NCBI GenBank assembly: GCA_024291935.2
Contig: CM044313.1
Location: 86,985,001 to 87,049,000 of the forward strand
DNA: 64,000 bases
Reading direction: 5' to 3'
Source of the DNA: Okapia johnstoni
Taxonomy: Eukaryota > Chordata > Mammalia > Artiodactyla > Giraffidae
Below are positions 45,701 through 57,526 of the stretch, in pieces (the stretch's first letter is position 1; the number at the start of each line of letters is the position of its first letter). The notes beneath the pieces were generated by a model. The model did no database searches, had not been told where the DNA came from, and saw nothing but the letters and a program-made list of their open reading frames with translations. A program made the translations under genes and the position numbers.

Positions 45701-47569
45701 CAGAGTGTTGGAAAAATTATTCATTGTTTAATTTCAAGCCTTCTGGAAACAGGCACTTTTTCCCTCTTCACTTTATTTGCAGATTTAAAACTTGTCAAAA
45801 TCACAACGTCAGCTAAAGGTCAATATCCCTGAGCTAATGCTATTGTATCAGCAATATGTGATACTCATGAGTGAGTTTGTGATGACTGCCATAGCCTTAA
45901 ACCAGCATTCGTGTCCTCAAATCGAAACCACTGTTTTCATGGTAACAAACCACATTTTCTGTGACATCCCATTCAGAATTGTCTATATGTTCACAAGGGA
46001 ACAACAGCCATCAAGTCACTGAGCAACAGAAGCTATACTTCCAGTTACAACAAAATAAGGAATTTATTTAGCATTATAGAAAAGTAACAATCATCAAGTC
46101 ACTTCCACTGTCAGAAAATCATCAAGGAGATGAAAACTATCATCTATGTGGGATAGAGAGAATATATTTGAAATAGGAAGGATTTCCTTTGGATGTGGCA
46201 GGTAAAATATAGAGAAGAATGGTGTTTGAGAAGAAAAATTAGGCTCATTTATATGGAATGACTGCAAAAAATATATTATGAATTTAACAAGTGTATCTTG
46301 AAACAGTGTTTTGATATTTAAATTATTAAATAAATTTTTAAATAAGATGATTTAAAAATATTTGTTTGTAGTTTGATCAACCTTTGGACACATGTAAATT
46401 TAAGATAAATTAAAATACCCTTTGAAAAGAATGATCAACAAGTCATGTTGATTTAAAAAACTTATTCTATATATATTGTCTATCTAGTGATATTACATAT
46501 ATTACATTATATGAAACTCTTCACTGAGTCCAGGATGGGAGGCATTTGAAGTAATAGTCATATGGTGAACAGATAAACCATACAAATATTTGGATGCTAC
46601 ATACATATTTATTCTTATTTTCATAGATAATAAACCTCTAATCTGGATATGATAAACATCCTTCAAGTGTATTTTATAGTAAATATCTGCAGAGTTTTAT
46701 TCAAATAAATGTAACATCAAGGAAGACTTTACTGAATAAAAAGCATAGTTTCTGTGATATTCTTAGGGTAACAAGTAACATAACACTAAAGAGAAAAAAA
46801 AAAGTAAAATAAGTTTAAAGGAAAATTGAATTTGTGCCACACATAAAAATGTATTCATTAATCAGAATGCTTTTTGTCCTGATTTTCATAAACATTCCAT
46901 TTTCATAAACATGGTTCTTCTTATAACATGTGCATTTAAAATGGCCATTTTCAACAAAAAGATCTCAAGGGCAGTGTAGACACTTTAGATTATATTGATA
47001 CTTTCTTTTTCTTCCCCTCTTAATTTTCACTCTCCTAGAATATGTTTTATTTGAAATAAAAAATAATTAAACAAAAAAACTTGAGTTATTTTTCCAAGAC
47101 AATTTTGTTCCAGTTTTTATATTTTTTCATTTGATAATTCAGCTATACCTTTGTTGATAAAAGAATAGGGAACAACAGAATATAAATTAAAGATGTGTTC
47201 ACTTTATCTTGATATTTTGTATTATAATCAAAATCTCATCCTGGACATGAAACAAAAAGATAGGAGATAAGATACTTCTGTGTTCTTGGAGACATAATCT
47301 TGTGGTCAACTAATTCATTCCTTACTGTAAAACTTTAAATCTCAATTACCAAGAAGTGAAGATTTCAAGGTTGTTAGTGTGCGGCAATATGCCAATCTAA
47401 GGCTGAAAAAAAAAGTCGTTTGAGAAGGTTTGGCTTTTTGCCTTGTTTGAATAAACATTCAAGTCCTATGCCAGCAATTAATAGCAAGAGTAGGCAAATG
47501 TCCAAATATTATAATCTATTATGGGCTTTTTAAAGCCATCTACAACTTACTCTATATTTATTACAGGTC
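42771..47569. other. Unassigned stretch (4.8 kb)
   Basis: The longest piece without recognised repeats. AT-rich, only short frames (longest 76 codons at 45792-46022, no recognisable domain), T-runs at about 44460-44471 and 45073-45089. It could hold conserved noncoding DNA or very old repeats; neither can be told from sequence alone. Confidence 0.4.
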
Positions 47570-47760
47570 TTTATATTCGTTATCTCACATAACCTTCAAA
47601 AACAGTGTAAAGGCTCTTTCTCTTGCTCTCTCTCTCTCTTTTTCTCAAACATGGTAACTGATGCTCAGAGGAGTAAAGCCCCTTCCCCAGGTACATAGTG
47701 TTATAATTTGACTCAAGTATGTTGTTTCAAAACACCAACATTTGTCATTAAGTTATATTG
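47570..47760 (-). mobile_element. MIR SINE remnant, antisense
   Basis: Reversed MIR order: TATCTCACATAACCTTCAAA, AACATGGTAACTGATGCTCA, GAGGAGTAAAGCCCCTTCCC and CAGGTACATAGTG. A CT-rich tract (about 47620-47640) has expanded within it. Confidence 0.6.
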
Positions 47761-48730
47761 ATTCAATTTGTTAGTTGTAACTGAAGGATAGCTTAAAAAA
47801 GTAAGTTGATGAAGAATAAAAATTATCTTGTTTCAGTATTAAATGATTTCCTTCTGTCTTGAGGCTTTTCCTCTAAAGTACAGTGAACATTATGGTTTCA
47901 TACCTATGATGTTCATGGAGAAATATGGCTTGACTCAGTCATCATCCATCTGATTTAAGGAAGATCTGCCATTTAAAATGCCGAAAAATACCTGAATTAT
48001 CCCAGAAGATCTGTCAATTGCTAACCTTTTAAATACTCTGAGTCAAAATACCTATAGAAAGAAAGCTCAGAAGAAAACTTCTGATAACATTACTTTTCTA
48101 TTATGAGTGATACCAAAGTTGAAAACAATTCTGAATTCTGTGCTCTATTATATTTTGATATAGTCCCTGATATTTTAATATTTTTAGAATTTTAGTGTCA
48201 GTAAGTTCAAATGAACCAATGCAGTTGCAGCTAATTTTAACATGGATTCATGATAGTGAATGAAATATATATTGAATGTATAGTACTAGTAAGATGATTT
48301 TGTACTGTCATTTCTTAGAATTCTTGTTTTGAAATTTTTTCTTCTGGAAAGGAAAAAAAAATTATAGAAATAAAATAAGTGTCCTGTCTTTCTGAAAAAT
48401 TATATTTTATACATTTATAAGTAAGGATTCAGACATAATTAAACATTTTACAGTCACATATTTTTCTCTTTTCTTCATGTTACTATCACAGACTAACTTT
48501 TCACTTGGTAATCGTCTTCAGTAATTCAGGTCTGTTCCTAGATGTATCAAGACTTATTCACTGGTTACATTCTACAATTTCATGATGATTCACGATTCTT
48601 TATGTGTTTGTCCATTTTCTTTGTATATTTTGGACAATTCATTTAGCCTAAGATGCATATCTAGTATTGCTAATAAATTCAGTTAATTAAATATTTTATA
48701 TTCTTCAAAAATATTTACATTTGTTTTCTA
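47761..48730. other. Unassigned AT-rich stretch
   Basis: No feature recognised. Confidence 0.5.
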
Positions 48731-48899
48731 GAAGATGAGCCCCACAGGTTGGAAGATGTCTAATATGATACTGGGGAAGGGTGGAAAATTAGCTCTAGAA
48801 AGAATTAAGAGGCTGGGCCAAAGCAAAAATGACGCTCAACTGTGGGTGTGCCTGGTGGTGAAAATGAAGTGTGATGTGGTAAGGAACAATATTGCATAG

Positions 48900-50140
48900 G
48901 AACCTGGAATGTTAGATCCATGAATCAAGGTAAATTGGAAGTGGTAAATTGGAGATGGCAAGAGTGAACATTGACATGTGAGGAATCAATGGACTAAAAG
49001 AGATGGGAATGGGTAAATTAAATTTAGATGACCATTATATCTATTACTGTGAGCAAGCATCCCATAGAAGAACTAGAGTAGGCCTCATAGTCAACAAAAG
49101 AGTCTGAAGTGCAGTACTTGGGTATAATATCAAAAACAACAGAATGATCTTGGGTCATTTCCAAGGCAAACCATTTAATATCACAGTAATCCAAGTCTAT
49201 GCCCCAATCACTAATGCCAAAGAAGCTGAAGTTTAATGGTTCTATGAAGATCTACAAGACCTCTAGAAATAACACCAAAAGAGAAAAAAAAATGCCATCT
49301 TTATCATAGGGGATTGGAAAAGTAGGAAGTCAAGAGATATCTGGAGTAGCACGTAAGTTTGGCCTTGGAATACAAAATGAAGCAGGAAAAAAGCTAAAAG
49401 AGCTTTACCAGGAGGACACTAACCTTCCAGTGTCCAAACACCCTCTTCCAGCAACACGAGACAGCGCTACACATGGACATCACCATATGGTCAATATCAA
49501 AGTAAGATTAATTATATTCTTTTCAGTTGAATGTAGGGAAGTCCTATACAGTGCAAAAACAAGGCCTGGAGCTGACTGTGGATTTGATCATGATCTCCTT
49601 ATTGCAAAATGCAGGCTTAAATTTAAGAAAGCAGGGAAAACCACTAGACCATTCAGGTATGATCTAAATCAAATCCCTTATGATCATACAGAGGAGATGA
49701 TGAACAGATTCAAGGGATTAGATCTGGTGAGTGCCTAAAGAACTATGGATGGAGGTTTGTAATAGTATATAGGAGGTAGTGACCAAACCATCTGAAAGAA
49801 AAAGAAATGCAAGAAGGCAAAGTGGTGTGTGAGGAGGCTTTACAAATAGTTGAGTAAAGGAGAAAAGCAAAAGGCAAGGGAGAAAAGGGAAAACTGAATG
49901 CAGAGTTCCAGAGAGAGCAAGGAGAGAGAAAAATGAACAATGTAAAGAAACGAAGGAAAGCAGCAGAGTGGGAAAGACTAGAGGCCTTTTCAAGAAAAGA
50001 GATATCAAGGGACTATTTCATGTGAAGATGGGCACAATAAAGGGCAGAAACAGTAAGACCCTAAGAGTACCAGAAGAGATTAAGAAGAGGTGTAAGAATA
50101 CACATAACTATATTAAAAAAGGTTTAATGACCCAGATAAC
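48900..50140 (+). pseudogene. BovB AP-like endonuclease and linker remnant
   Basis: Frame pieces show ACCTGGAATGTTAGATCC (TWNVRS-like start, 48901), a GDWK block at about 49310 where GDWN is expected, and SAKTRPGADCGFDHDLLIAK (near 49550-49608), where the usual catalytic SDH is changed to FDH. Then TTRPFRYDLNQIPYD (near 49645) and a basic linker with RGLFKKRDIKGLFHVKMGT (near 49975). In an active element this domain nicks the target DNA. Several in-frame stops, for example around 49105 and 49234. Confidence 0.8.
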
Positions 50141-50149
50141 TATGATGGT

Positions 50150-51660
50150 GTGGTCACTCACCTAAAGCCAGTCATCCTGGAATGTGAAGTCAAGTGGGCC
50201 TTAGGAAGCATTACTGTAAACAAAGCTAGTGGAGGTGATGGAGTTCCAGTTGAGCCATTTCTAGTCCTAAAAGATGATGCTGTTAAAGTGCTGCACTCAA
50301 TATGTCAGCAAATCTTGAAAACTCAGCAGTGACCATAGGACTGGAAAAGATCAGTTTTCATTCCAACCCCGAAGAAAGCAATGCCGAAGAATGTTCAAAC
50401 TACCACAAGATTGTGCTCATTTCACATGCTAGCAAAGTAATGCCCCAAATCCTTCAAGCTATGATTCAGTAGTTTGTGAACCAAGAACTTGCAGATGTAC
50501 AAGCTGGATTTAGAAAAGGAAGAGGAACAGGAGATCAATTGCCAACATTCTTTGGATCATAAAGAAAGTAAGAGAATTCCAGAAAAACATCTACTTCTGC
50601 TTCATTAGTTATGCTAAAGCCTTTGACTGGGTGGATCACAACAAACTGTGGAAAATTCTGAGCTAGATGGGCATACCATACTCTTGAGAAACAGACTTCC
50701 AAAACTGGGAAAAGGAATATGTCAAGGCTGTATATTGTCACCTGCTTTTTTAACTTATATGCAGAGCATATCATGTCAAATGCTGGGCTGCATGAATCAC
50801 AAGCTGAAATCAAGATTGCTGGTGGAAATATCAATAACTTCAGATATGCAGATGATACCACTTTAATGGCAGAAAGTGAAGAGGAACTAAAGAACCTCTT
50901 GATGAAGGTTAAAGAGGAGAGTGAAAAAGCTGGCTTAAAACTCAACCTTCACAAAACTGAGATCATGGCAAAAAGATAGGAAAAACTGGGAACAGTGACA
51001 GATTTTATTTTCTTGGGCTCCAAAATCACTGTGGATGGTAACTGAGGCCAGGGATTTAAAAGACTATTGCTCATTGGAAGGAAAGCTATGACAAACCTGT
51101 GAGTGAGTGTTGTATGTTAGTCGCTCAGTCAGGTCTGACTCTTTGTAACCCATGGACTATATGGACTTTAGCCCACCAGGCTCCTCTCTCCATGGAGTTC
51201 TCCAGACAAGAATACTGGTGTGAGTTGCCATTTCTATCTCCAGGGCATCTTCCCAGCCCAGGGACTGAACCCGAGTCTCCTGTATTGTAGGCAGATTCTT
51301 TACCATTTGACCCTCTAGGGAAGTCCACCACAAACCCTGATAGTTTATTAAAAAGCAGAGACATCACTTTGCCAACAAAGGTCCATATGCTCAAAATGTG
51401 AGAGTTGGACCATAATGAAGGTTGAGCACCAAAGATTAGATGCTTCATATCTGTTGTGCTGGGGAAGATTCTTGAGAGTCTCTTGGACAACAAGAAGGTC
51501 AAATCCTAATGGAAGTCAACCCTGCTTATTTATTGGAAGGACTGATGCTGAAGCTCCAATACCTTGGCCAGGTGAAGAGTCAATGCATTGGAAAAGACTG
51601 TGATGCTGGGAAAGATTTAGTCCAGAAGAAGTGGGCAACAGAGAATAAGATGATTCGATA
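50150..51660 (+). pseudogene. BovB reverse transcriptase remnant, SINE-interrupted
   Basis: Blocks in order: WALGSITVNKASGGDGVPVE (50190), AKAFDWVDHNKLW (50617), GICQGCILSPAF (50713), NNFRYADDTTLMAESEEELK with YADD at 50844-50855, then KAGLKLNLHKTEIMA (50925). A Bov-tA interrupts the thumb region at 51101-51329, and RT sequence resumes at 51340. Frame changes at several points. Confidence 0.85.
51101..51329 (-). mobile_element. Bov-tA SINE, antisense, inserted in BovB
   Basis: GTTAGTCGCTCAGTCAGGTC, CCACCAGGCTCCTCTCTCCA, AAGAATACTGGTGTGAGTTG, CAGATTCTTTACCATTTGAC and CTCTAGGGAAGTCC. Flanks ACAAACCTG (51091-51099) and ACAAACCCTG (51330-51339) form the target duplication. The BovB continues on both sides. 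Confidence 0.95.
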
Positions 51661-51785
51661 GCATCACTGACTCAATGAACTTGAGTTTGTGCACACTCTA
51701 GGAGACAGTGAAGGACAGGGAAGCCACGTGAACTGCAGTCCATGAGATCTCAAAAAGTCGGACACAACTTCTCCCCTGAACAACA

Positions 51786-52859
51786 ACAATAGCATGCTGC
51801 CTTTGACTTTTCTTTGGAAAAAATGGGTAATGTTTGAATCACCACTGACAAAACTAAGTCAAAATGGCAGAGCTAATAATGGGTTATAACATAGATATTT
51901 GATTTATCTTGCCATTCCTGAAACTAATCCATGAGAACCAATTGCCTATTTGATCTAAAGTTAAAATCAAATATAGCCCTTCACAATATCAAGATTTCTG
52001 ATATTTTTAAAAGATTTATGTACATGTTGTTTTTACACTTGTATTACTCTCTATAAATGACTTATTTTGTTGTTTTTTCTTAATCAGATCATAGTCAAGC
52101 CAAAATATACGACAATTATGTTTAGTGAAATGATTTCTGGACTATGTTTCACTGTTTTAATTGTATCACAGATCCCTGTTGATATTTCTGACCAACCATT
52201 TATCGTGCCTTACTGTCCTCACTTCTAAAGTCTGGTACCTAGATTCTATTTCCGCGGCTGCCCTTGGACTACTGCAGTCATTACCCACAAGAACATTGCA
52301 CCGAGGAGTTTAGTCCACACACCCAGTCCTCAATGACTAAGTGTTGCTGGAGTAGGAATGTCCAGCTCTCCTTCCTGGATTTGGACCAAATTCTGAAGCA
52401 TCATTTCTGCTCAGCTGCATGATTACACTAGCGTGGACTCTGTCGAGAGCCAAACACATTCTTCTACTGTCAAACAATGTTTTCTTCCACTGTCGACCTG
52501 TCCCTCCTGTTCACTTAATTTTCTTTTTTTTTCCTTCTGAGAACCAAATTCTTAATAAATCACTTGCACAAGAATTCTTATCTAAGGTGTTATTCTGGAG
52601 AACTCAACTTAATAACAATGATGTTTTACTCTATTTTTCCCAAACCTCGAGGAAAATAATTCAATATGGATTATGAATATGTGCTGTAATTCATAGTATT
52701 AAGAGTGTATTAGTGGTAATTAGGTAAGGCTGAGAGTGACCACAAACCCTCTCGCTCTCATATGTATAGGCAATTCAGGGTTGAACATCAAGGACAAATG
52801 ACCATTCTATTCTTTATCTTGTTCAGTAAGAAAACTTATACATTGTAATCAAATATGAC
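51786..52859. other. Unassigned stretch with a CpG-richer core
   Basis: No known repeat. 52240-52650 keeps several CpGs (TTCCGCGGCTG, CACCGAGG, GTCGAG, GTCGAC, CTCGAGG) in a window where CpG is scarce. An 85-codon + frame at 52419-52676 has no recognisable domain. It might be single-copy, conserved or recently inserted DNA. Confidence 0.4.
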
Positions 52860-53060
52860 TGAATCTCCTGGTGGCCCGGGTGGTAAAGAATCTGCCTGCA
52901 ACGCAGATTATCTCTGGATCAGGAAGATCTACCAGAGAAGGGAATGGATAACCACTCTAGTATTCCTGCCTGGAGAAATCCAAGGACAGAGGAGCCTGGC
53001 AGTCTACAGTCCATGGGATCACAGATAGTCAGACACAACAGAGTGACTAACACTTTCACA
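52860..53060 (+). mobile_element. Bov-tA SINE
   Basis: AATCTCCTGGTGGCCCGGGT, AGAATCTGCCTGCAACGCAG, CCAGAGAAGGGAATGGATAA, GAGGAGCCTGGCAGTCTACA and GACACAACAGAGTGACTAAC. The middle of the 5' half (B-box area, TTATCTCTGGATCAGG) is shortened. Confidence 0.94.
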
Positions 53061-54608
53061 CATTCACTGCTTTACAAAATTCAAGATGATTCAAGAGAAA
53101 AAGGAGCAAGTCTCCCTTAGTTTAAAGAGGCAAAATTTATATGTATACATATTCACTCAGTTAGTACAGAAACTAACACAATATTATAAAACATTTATAG
53201 TCCAATAACAGAACTTGTTAAAAATAAAGACATCTTTTCAGTAATATAAAAGATCAGCTTCGAACCAAGATTATCGCAAGGACAAGTTTTTGGGCAAAGG
53301 AGAATGAGAAATCCAGTTTTTATTACAGGAGGTCATTTGTCTATTAAATATTGATAGGATGCGTTAAACAGAGAATAGAGGGAGAATGAATATTGGAGAA
53401 GAAAGTGCAATATCTGTTACAGAAAGAAAGAAAAAAAAAGTACTTTATTTTTTCTCCTAAGTCTCAAATTTACTGTATAAGTGTGTTTTCAGCATTGCAG
53501 AAACATCAATTAAAAATATCTTAAAGCCTTTTTATAACCAGTTAACTACACTTCTGTTGTTATTTCAATTGAAGCAATAAGTTTAAAATTAAAAAAAAAA
53601 ATAAATTTGCGGCAAATCTAAAAAGCATAAACGTCTGTTAAATGCCTACAGATGACTTTTAAAGCTACTCAGTGTATTCTAGCATTCAACTCATTATCCC
53701 AAAAGTCTGTTTGCATGCAAGATTTCCTCTCCAGCAAGAATTTATTCTTGTTATATGACTCCAAAGAACTGTTTCTGCTATTTAAATAGGCAGAATTGTT
53801 GGTCTCCTTTGTGCTGTGATTTTGCAGGACAGTTCCTGTGAATAAATATTTTGAAACCATCAACTCAGGTATCTAACATTCAGAGTAAGTAGAAATCTAT
53901 TTACTGAGAAAATTACCATTTTTTCGTAGAAAAAGAATCTGTATCTATAAACATGTATCACTGGGATGACAAATATTCCTTTTCACTTTGACTTTAAAGA
54001 ATCTCAGAAGTCTTACCACTAATTCATTCAGGTTTGCAGAGAAATGTACTTAATTAATATAACCTATTCACTAAAATGTGGTTTAAAACCACCAATTTCA
54101 CTTGGTTTTTAAGAATTTTAAACTCCATGAAAACAAGGGTTATAGGAGATTTCATATTCACATTTTATCACTAACACTTAAAATAGTGTCTGACCTGAAG
54201 CAGAAATGTGAAATTTTTTGAATTAAGCGTTGATATATAATTGCATTAATGGATAGAGTTCATACTAGTATTTTTCCATTTTTAGTTATTCAAAAAAGGA
54301 GGAGAAATTATCTCATTAAATTATGTAAGGAATGCCAATTGTTAGAAATCCAAATGGTAAACCTAGATTTACTTCCCCTGCAAAGGTTAAAATCATTTTC
54401 TTTTTTAACACAAATAACAAACAAAAGTTGAAAAGAAAAGCATACATTTTTCTAAAAGTGAATACAATCTTGCTTACTATGTGTTATTTCTGTGCCACTC
54501 TAAATTTTAAAAACCGTAAAGATTAACAGCCTAACTATATTATTTATTAATGTATGCATGTTTATAGATGTTATTTCTATGATATAATGGAGTGTTTAGT
54601 AACTTTTT
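53061..54608. other. Unassigned AT-rich stretch (1.5 kb)
   Basis: No repeat or gene recognised. All frames are short (up to 64 codons). Confidence 0.5.
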
Positions 54609-54619
54609 TAAACAATAGG

Positions 54620-56279
54620 TTCAGTTCAGTTACTCAGTCATGTCTGACTCTTTGCGACCCCATGGACTGCAGTGCACCAGACTTCCCTGTCCATCACCAA
54701 CTCCTGGAGCTTTCTCAAACTCGTGTCCATTGAGTAGGTGATGTCACCCAACTATCACATTTTCTGTCATCCCCTTCTCCTGCCTTCAATCTTTTGCAGC
54801 ATCAGGGTCTTTTCCAATGAGCTAGTTCTTTGCATCAGGTAGCCAAAGTATTGGAGTTTCAGCTTCAGCATCAGTCCTTCCAACGGATATTCAGGACTGA
54901 TCACCTTTAGGATTGACTAGCTTGATCTCCTTGCAGTCCAAGGGACTCTCAAGAGTCTTCTCCAACACCACAGATCAAAAGTAAGAATTCTTCAGTGCTC
55001 AGCCTTCACATCCATACATGACTACTGGAAAAAACATAATTTTCTCTAGATGGACCCTTGTTGGCAAAGGGATGTTTTTGCTTTTTGATTTGTTGTCTAG
55101 GTTAGACATAGCTTTACTTCCAAGGAGCAGCCATCTTTTAATGTCATGGCTGCAGTCACCCTCTGAGGTGATTTTGAAGCCCTAGAAAATAAAGTTTGTC
55201 ATTGTTTCCATTGTTTCCCCATCTATCTGCCATGAAGTGATGGGACTGTATGCCATTATCTTCACTTTTTGAATGCTGAGTTTTAAGCCAACTTTTTCAC
55301 TCTCCTCTTTCACTTTTATTAAGAGAATCTTTAGATCCTCTTCACTTTCTGCCATAAGGGTGGAGTCTGCATATCTGATGTTATTGATATTTCTCCTGGC
55401 AATCTTGATTCCAGCTTGTGCTTCATCCAAACCAATATTTTGCATGATAAACCCTGCATATTATTTAAATAAGCAAGGTGACAATATACAGCCTTGACGT
55501 ACCACATTCCCAATTTAAAATAAATCCATTGTTCCATGTCCAGTTTTCACTGTTGCTTCTTGACTTGCATACAGATTTCTCAGGAGGCAGGTCAGGTGGT
55601 CTCATATTCCCATCTCTTGCAGAATTTTCCACACTTTGTTGTGGTCTACACAGTCAAAGGTTTTTGTGTAGTCAATAAAGCAGAAGTAGATGTTTTTCTG
55701 GAACTCTCTTGCTTTTTCAATGATCCAGTGGATGTTGGCAATTTGATCTCTGGCTCCTCTGCCTTTTCTAAATCCAGCTTGAACACCTGGAAGTTCCCAG
55801 TTCATATACTGTTGAAGCCTGTCTTGGAAAATTTTGAGCATTACTTTGCTAGTGTGTGAAATGAGTGCAATTGTGCAGTAGTTTGAGCATTCTTTGGCAT
55901 TGTTTTTCTTTGGAATTGGAATGAAAACTGACCTTTTCCAGTCCTGTAGATACTACTGATTTTCCAAATTTGCTGATATACTGAGTGCAGCACTTTCACA
56001 GCACCATCTTTTAGGATTTTAAATAGCTCAGCTGGAATTCCATTACCTCCACTAGCTTTGTTCATAGTGATGCTTCCCAAGGCCCACTTGACTGCACTCC
56101 AGGATGTCTGGCTCTAAGTAAGTGATCACACCATCATGGTTATCTGGGTCATGAAGATCTTCTTTTGTACAGTTCTGTGTTTTCTTGCCACCTCTTCTTA
56201 ATATCTTCTGCTTCTGTTATGTCCATACAGTTTCTGTCCTTTATTTTGCCCATCTTTGAATGAAATGTTCCCTTGGTAT
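54620..56279 (-). mobile_element. BovB LINE, antisense, 3' part (left of the retrovirus)
   Basis: Starts with the reversed tail TTCAGTTCAGTTACTCAGTC and runs through the RT to the linker (CCCATCTTTGAATGAAATGT, CCCTTGGTAT), where a retroviral LTR begins. The minus translation has MQNIGLDEAQAGIKIARRNI, NIRYADSTLMAESEEDLK (YADD reduced to YAD-S by a 3-base loss) and FCFIDYTKTFDCVDHNKVW. Its 5' continuation is at 61411-62191. A candidate duplication, TAAACAATAG, precedes it (54609-54618). Confidence 0.93.
55602..56080 (-). pseudogene. BovB RT N-terminal half remnant
   Basis: Minus-strand frames at 55841-56080 (GSITMNKASGGNGIPAELFK, LKDGAVKVLHSVYQQIWK) and 55602-55841 (ILKIFQDRLQQYMNWELP-like block, RGARDQIANIHWIIEKAR, FCFIDYTKTFDCVD) give the fingers and motif A of the BovB reverse transcriptase. 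One frameshift joins them; the downstream half continues in a different frame. Not functional. Confidence 0.8.
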
Positions 56280-56384
56280 TGACAGCTTGTGGTGAACAGT
56301 GTCAGATTCGTGATCTCTGAAGAAGATTTAACATCAGGACGAAGGACCAGTTTTAACCACTCAAGAGCTTTTGTGTAGCAGAGT

Positions 56385-56390
56385 TTTATT
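56385..56390 (-). terminator. LTR polyadenylation signal AATAAA
   Basis: AATAAA on the minus strand between the TATA box and the U5, the usual place for polyadenylation of retroviral RNA. Confidence 0.65.
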
Positions 56391-56475
56391 AAAGTAAGAA
56401 AAGGGACAGAGAAAGCTTCTGACACAGGCATCAGAAGGGGGCGGAGAGTGCCCCCTTCCTAGTGTTAGCAAGGGA

Positions 56476-56483
56476 GTTATATA
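56476..56483 (-). promoter_or_regulatory. LTR TATA box
   Basis: TATATAAC on the minus strand, about 90 bases upstream of the AATAAA signal and downstream of the U3 repeats. Confidence 0.6.
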
Positions 56484-56540
56484 CTTTTTAAATTAATTAT
56501 TACAATAAGTGAAAGAATGTCTCAAGGTTGTACAAATTTT

Positions 56541-56635
56541 ACCAGACTCACTCCTACAATTTACATTTTAGGATAACAGGATGACAACTTATCCTACTAG
56601 ACCCACTCCCATAATTTACATTTTAAGATGTCAGG
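56541..56635 (-). repeat. Duplicated U3 repeat in LTR
   Basis: Units 56541-56580 and 56596-56635 (ACTCACTCCTACAATTTACA and ACCCACTCCCATAATTTACA at their cores). The solo LTR at 9621-10120 has the equivalent pair. Retroviral enhancers commonly have this layout, but function here is inference. Confidence 0.75.
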
Positions 56636-57029
56636 ATTTGTCAGAAGGTTTTCAGGAGGGAGAAACTGTCCTCAAGCAGGATACACTGTTGCATATAATC
56701 CCTAGTACAGAGTTTAAACTGAATTGTGTAATCATCAGTTCTAGGCTTAAAGGAAAAAAAAAATGTTTTATGTGACTAAGGGAATGTAGAGAGAGAGAGA
56801 AAAAAAAAAAAAGTTTGTCCTTTCCTTCTCCTTGAGAATTCCAGACCCCTATCTCCTCCTTGAGAATCCCAGATCCCTTTCTCCTCCTCGGGGAACCCCT
56901 GACTTCTTAACAACCTGCAAGTATGTTGCCAAGGGAAAGAGGCATTGTTTTCATTCCATAACTACTTTCTGCTGTGATGGGGCGCTGTCCCTAGGTTGTT
57001 GAGGCAACATATTCTCCTAACCCTCATAC

Positions 57030-57240
57030 TGAGTGTCTCTGATCTGGGGGCCCCAAGCAATAGTTGGTGGAGACTGTGGTACTTGTAGGAGCCTGGACAA
57101 TCATTTGTAACTTAAAAGCTTTCAGACGGTTAGAAACAAACCCTGTTATATAGTTACAGATGTAAGGCAAAATAGTCATTAAACCAAGTTAAAACATAAT
57201 CAAAATTAAAAGTTACATTATGTCCATATTTACATCAGTC
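57030..57240 (-). pseudogene. Endogenous retroviral env C-terminal remnant
   Basis: The minus translation near 57055-57175 resembles the end of a gammaretroviral transmembrane subunit: an NYITGFVSNRLKAF block (membrane-proximal tail), then MIVQAPTSTTVS. It lies directly upstream of the 3' LTR, the expected place for env. Most of the surface subunit and the fusion region are not recognisable. Frames are broken, so no protein can be made. Confidence 0.6.
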
Positions 57241-57526
57241 CATCTTAGGATTGTTAGATGTCATCGCAGAGTTGAGGAAAGTCCTTTCCCTGAAGCAGAG
57301 AAACCCACCATGGGAAGTCTTCAATCGAAGAGGAGGGGAGTGCTCCGCAGATCCAGCAATTATGTCGATTGTGGAATGTGGCCTAGGAATGAGCTCAAGA
57401 CAGGAAGGCATTGTCTTGAGGGTCAAATGACAGACTCAGGACTTTTGGAGTCAGAAGAAGCAAGTCCACCTAGATTCTCAGGCCCATCTTGGTTTCTTGC
57501 TCAAACTCCAGTGCATGAAAGGGAAA
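57241..57526 (-). other. Probable env-derived but unassignable stretch
   Basis: Lies between the env tail and the SINE in the retroviral unit, so env origin is inferred from position only. A 103-codon + frame (57220-57531) runs antisense to the element and is a chance frame. Confidence 0.35.

Larger units (their letters stand above)
48731..51785 (+). mobile_element. BovB LINE, most complete copy
   Basis: About 2.8 kb of BovB after removing a SINE. Starts GATGAGCCCCACAGGTTGGA and AGATGTCTAATATGATACTG, upstream of the endonuclease. Then endonuclease, linker, reverse transcriptase and 3' tail, ending GGACACAACTTCTCCCCTGA and ACAACAACAAT. Many stops and frameshifts make it non-functional. It is 5'-truncated only slightly relative to a full element. 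Confidence 0.94.
56280..56912 (-). mobile_element. 3' LTR of a class I endogenous retrovirus
   Basis: 633 bases. On the minus strand it starts TGTTAAGAAG and ends GCTGTCA, so it has TG...CA termini. Minus-strand order: TCTCAAGGAGGAG repeats, two related 40-base U3 repeats (56596-56635 and 56541-56580), TATA box (56476-56483), AATAAA polyadenylation signal (56385-56390) in CTTTAATAAAACTCTGC, then a U5 with ACACAAAAGCTCTTGAGTGG and AGATCACGAATCTGACACTG. The left edge abuts BovB DNA directly. Same LTR family as the solo LTR at 9621-10120. Confidence 0.88.

Noticed and set aside
49718..50008. Minus-strand 96-codon frame over BovB
   Set aside because: It is the antisense shadow of the BovB linker region on the + strand.
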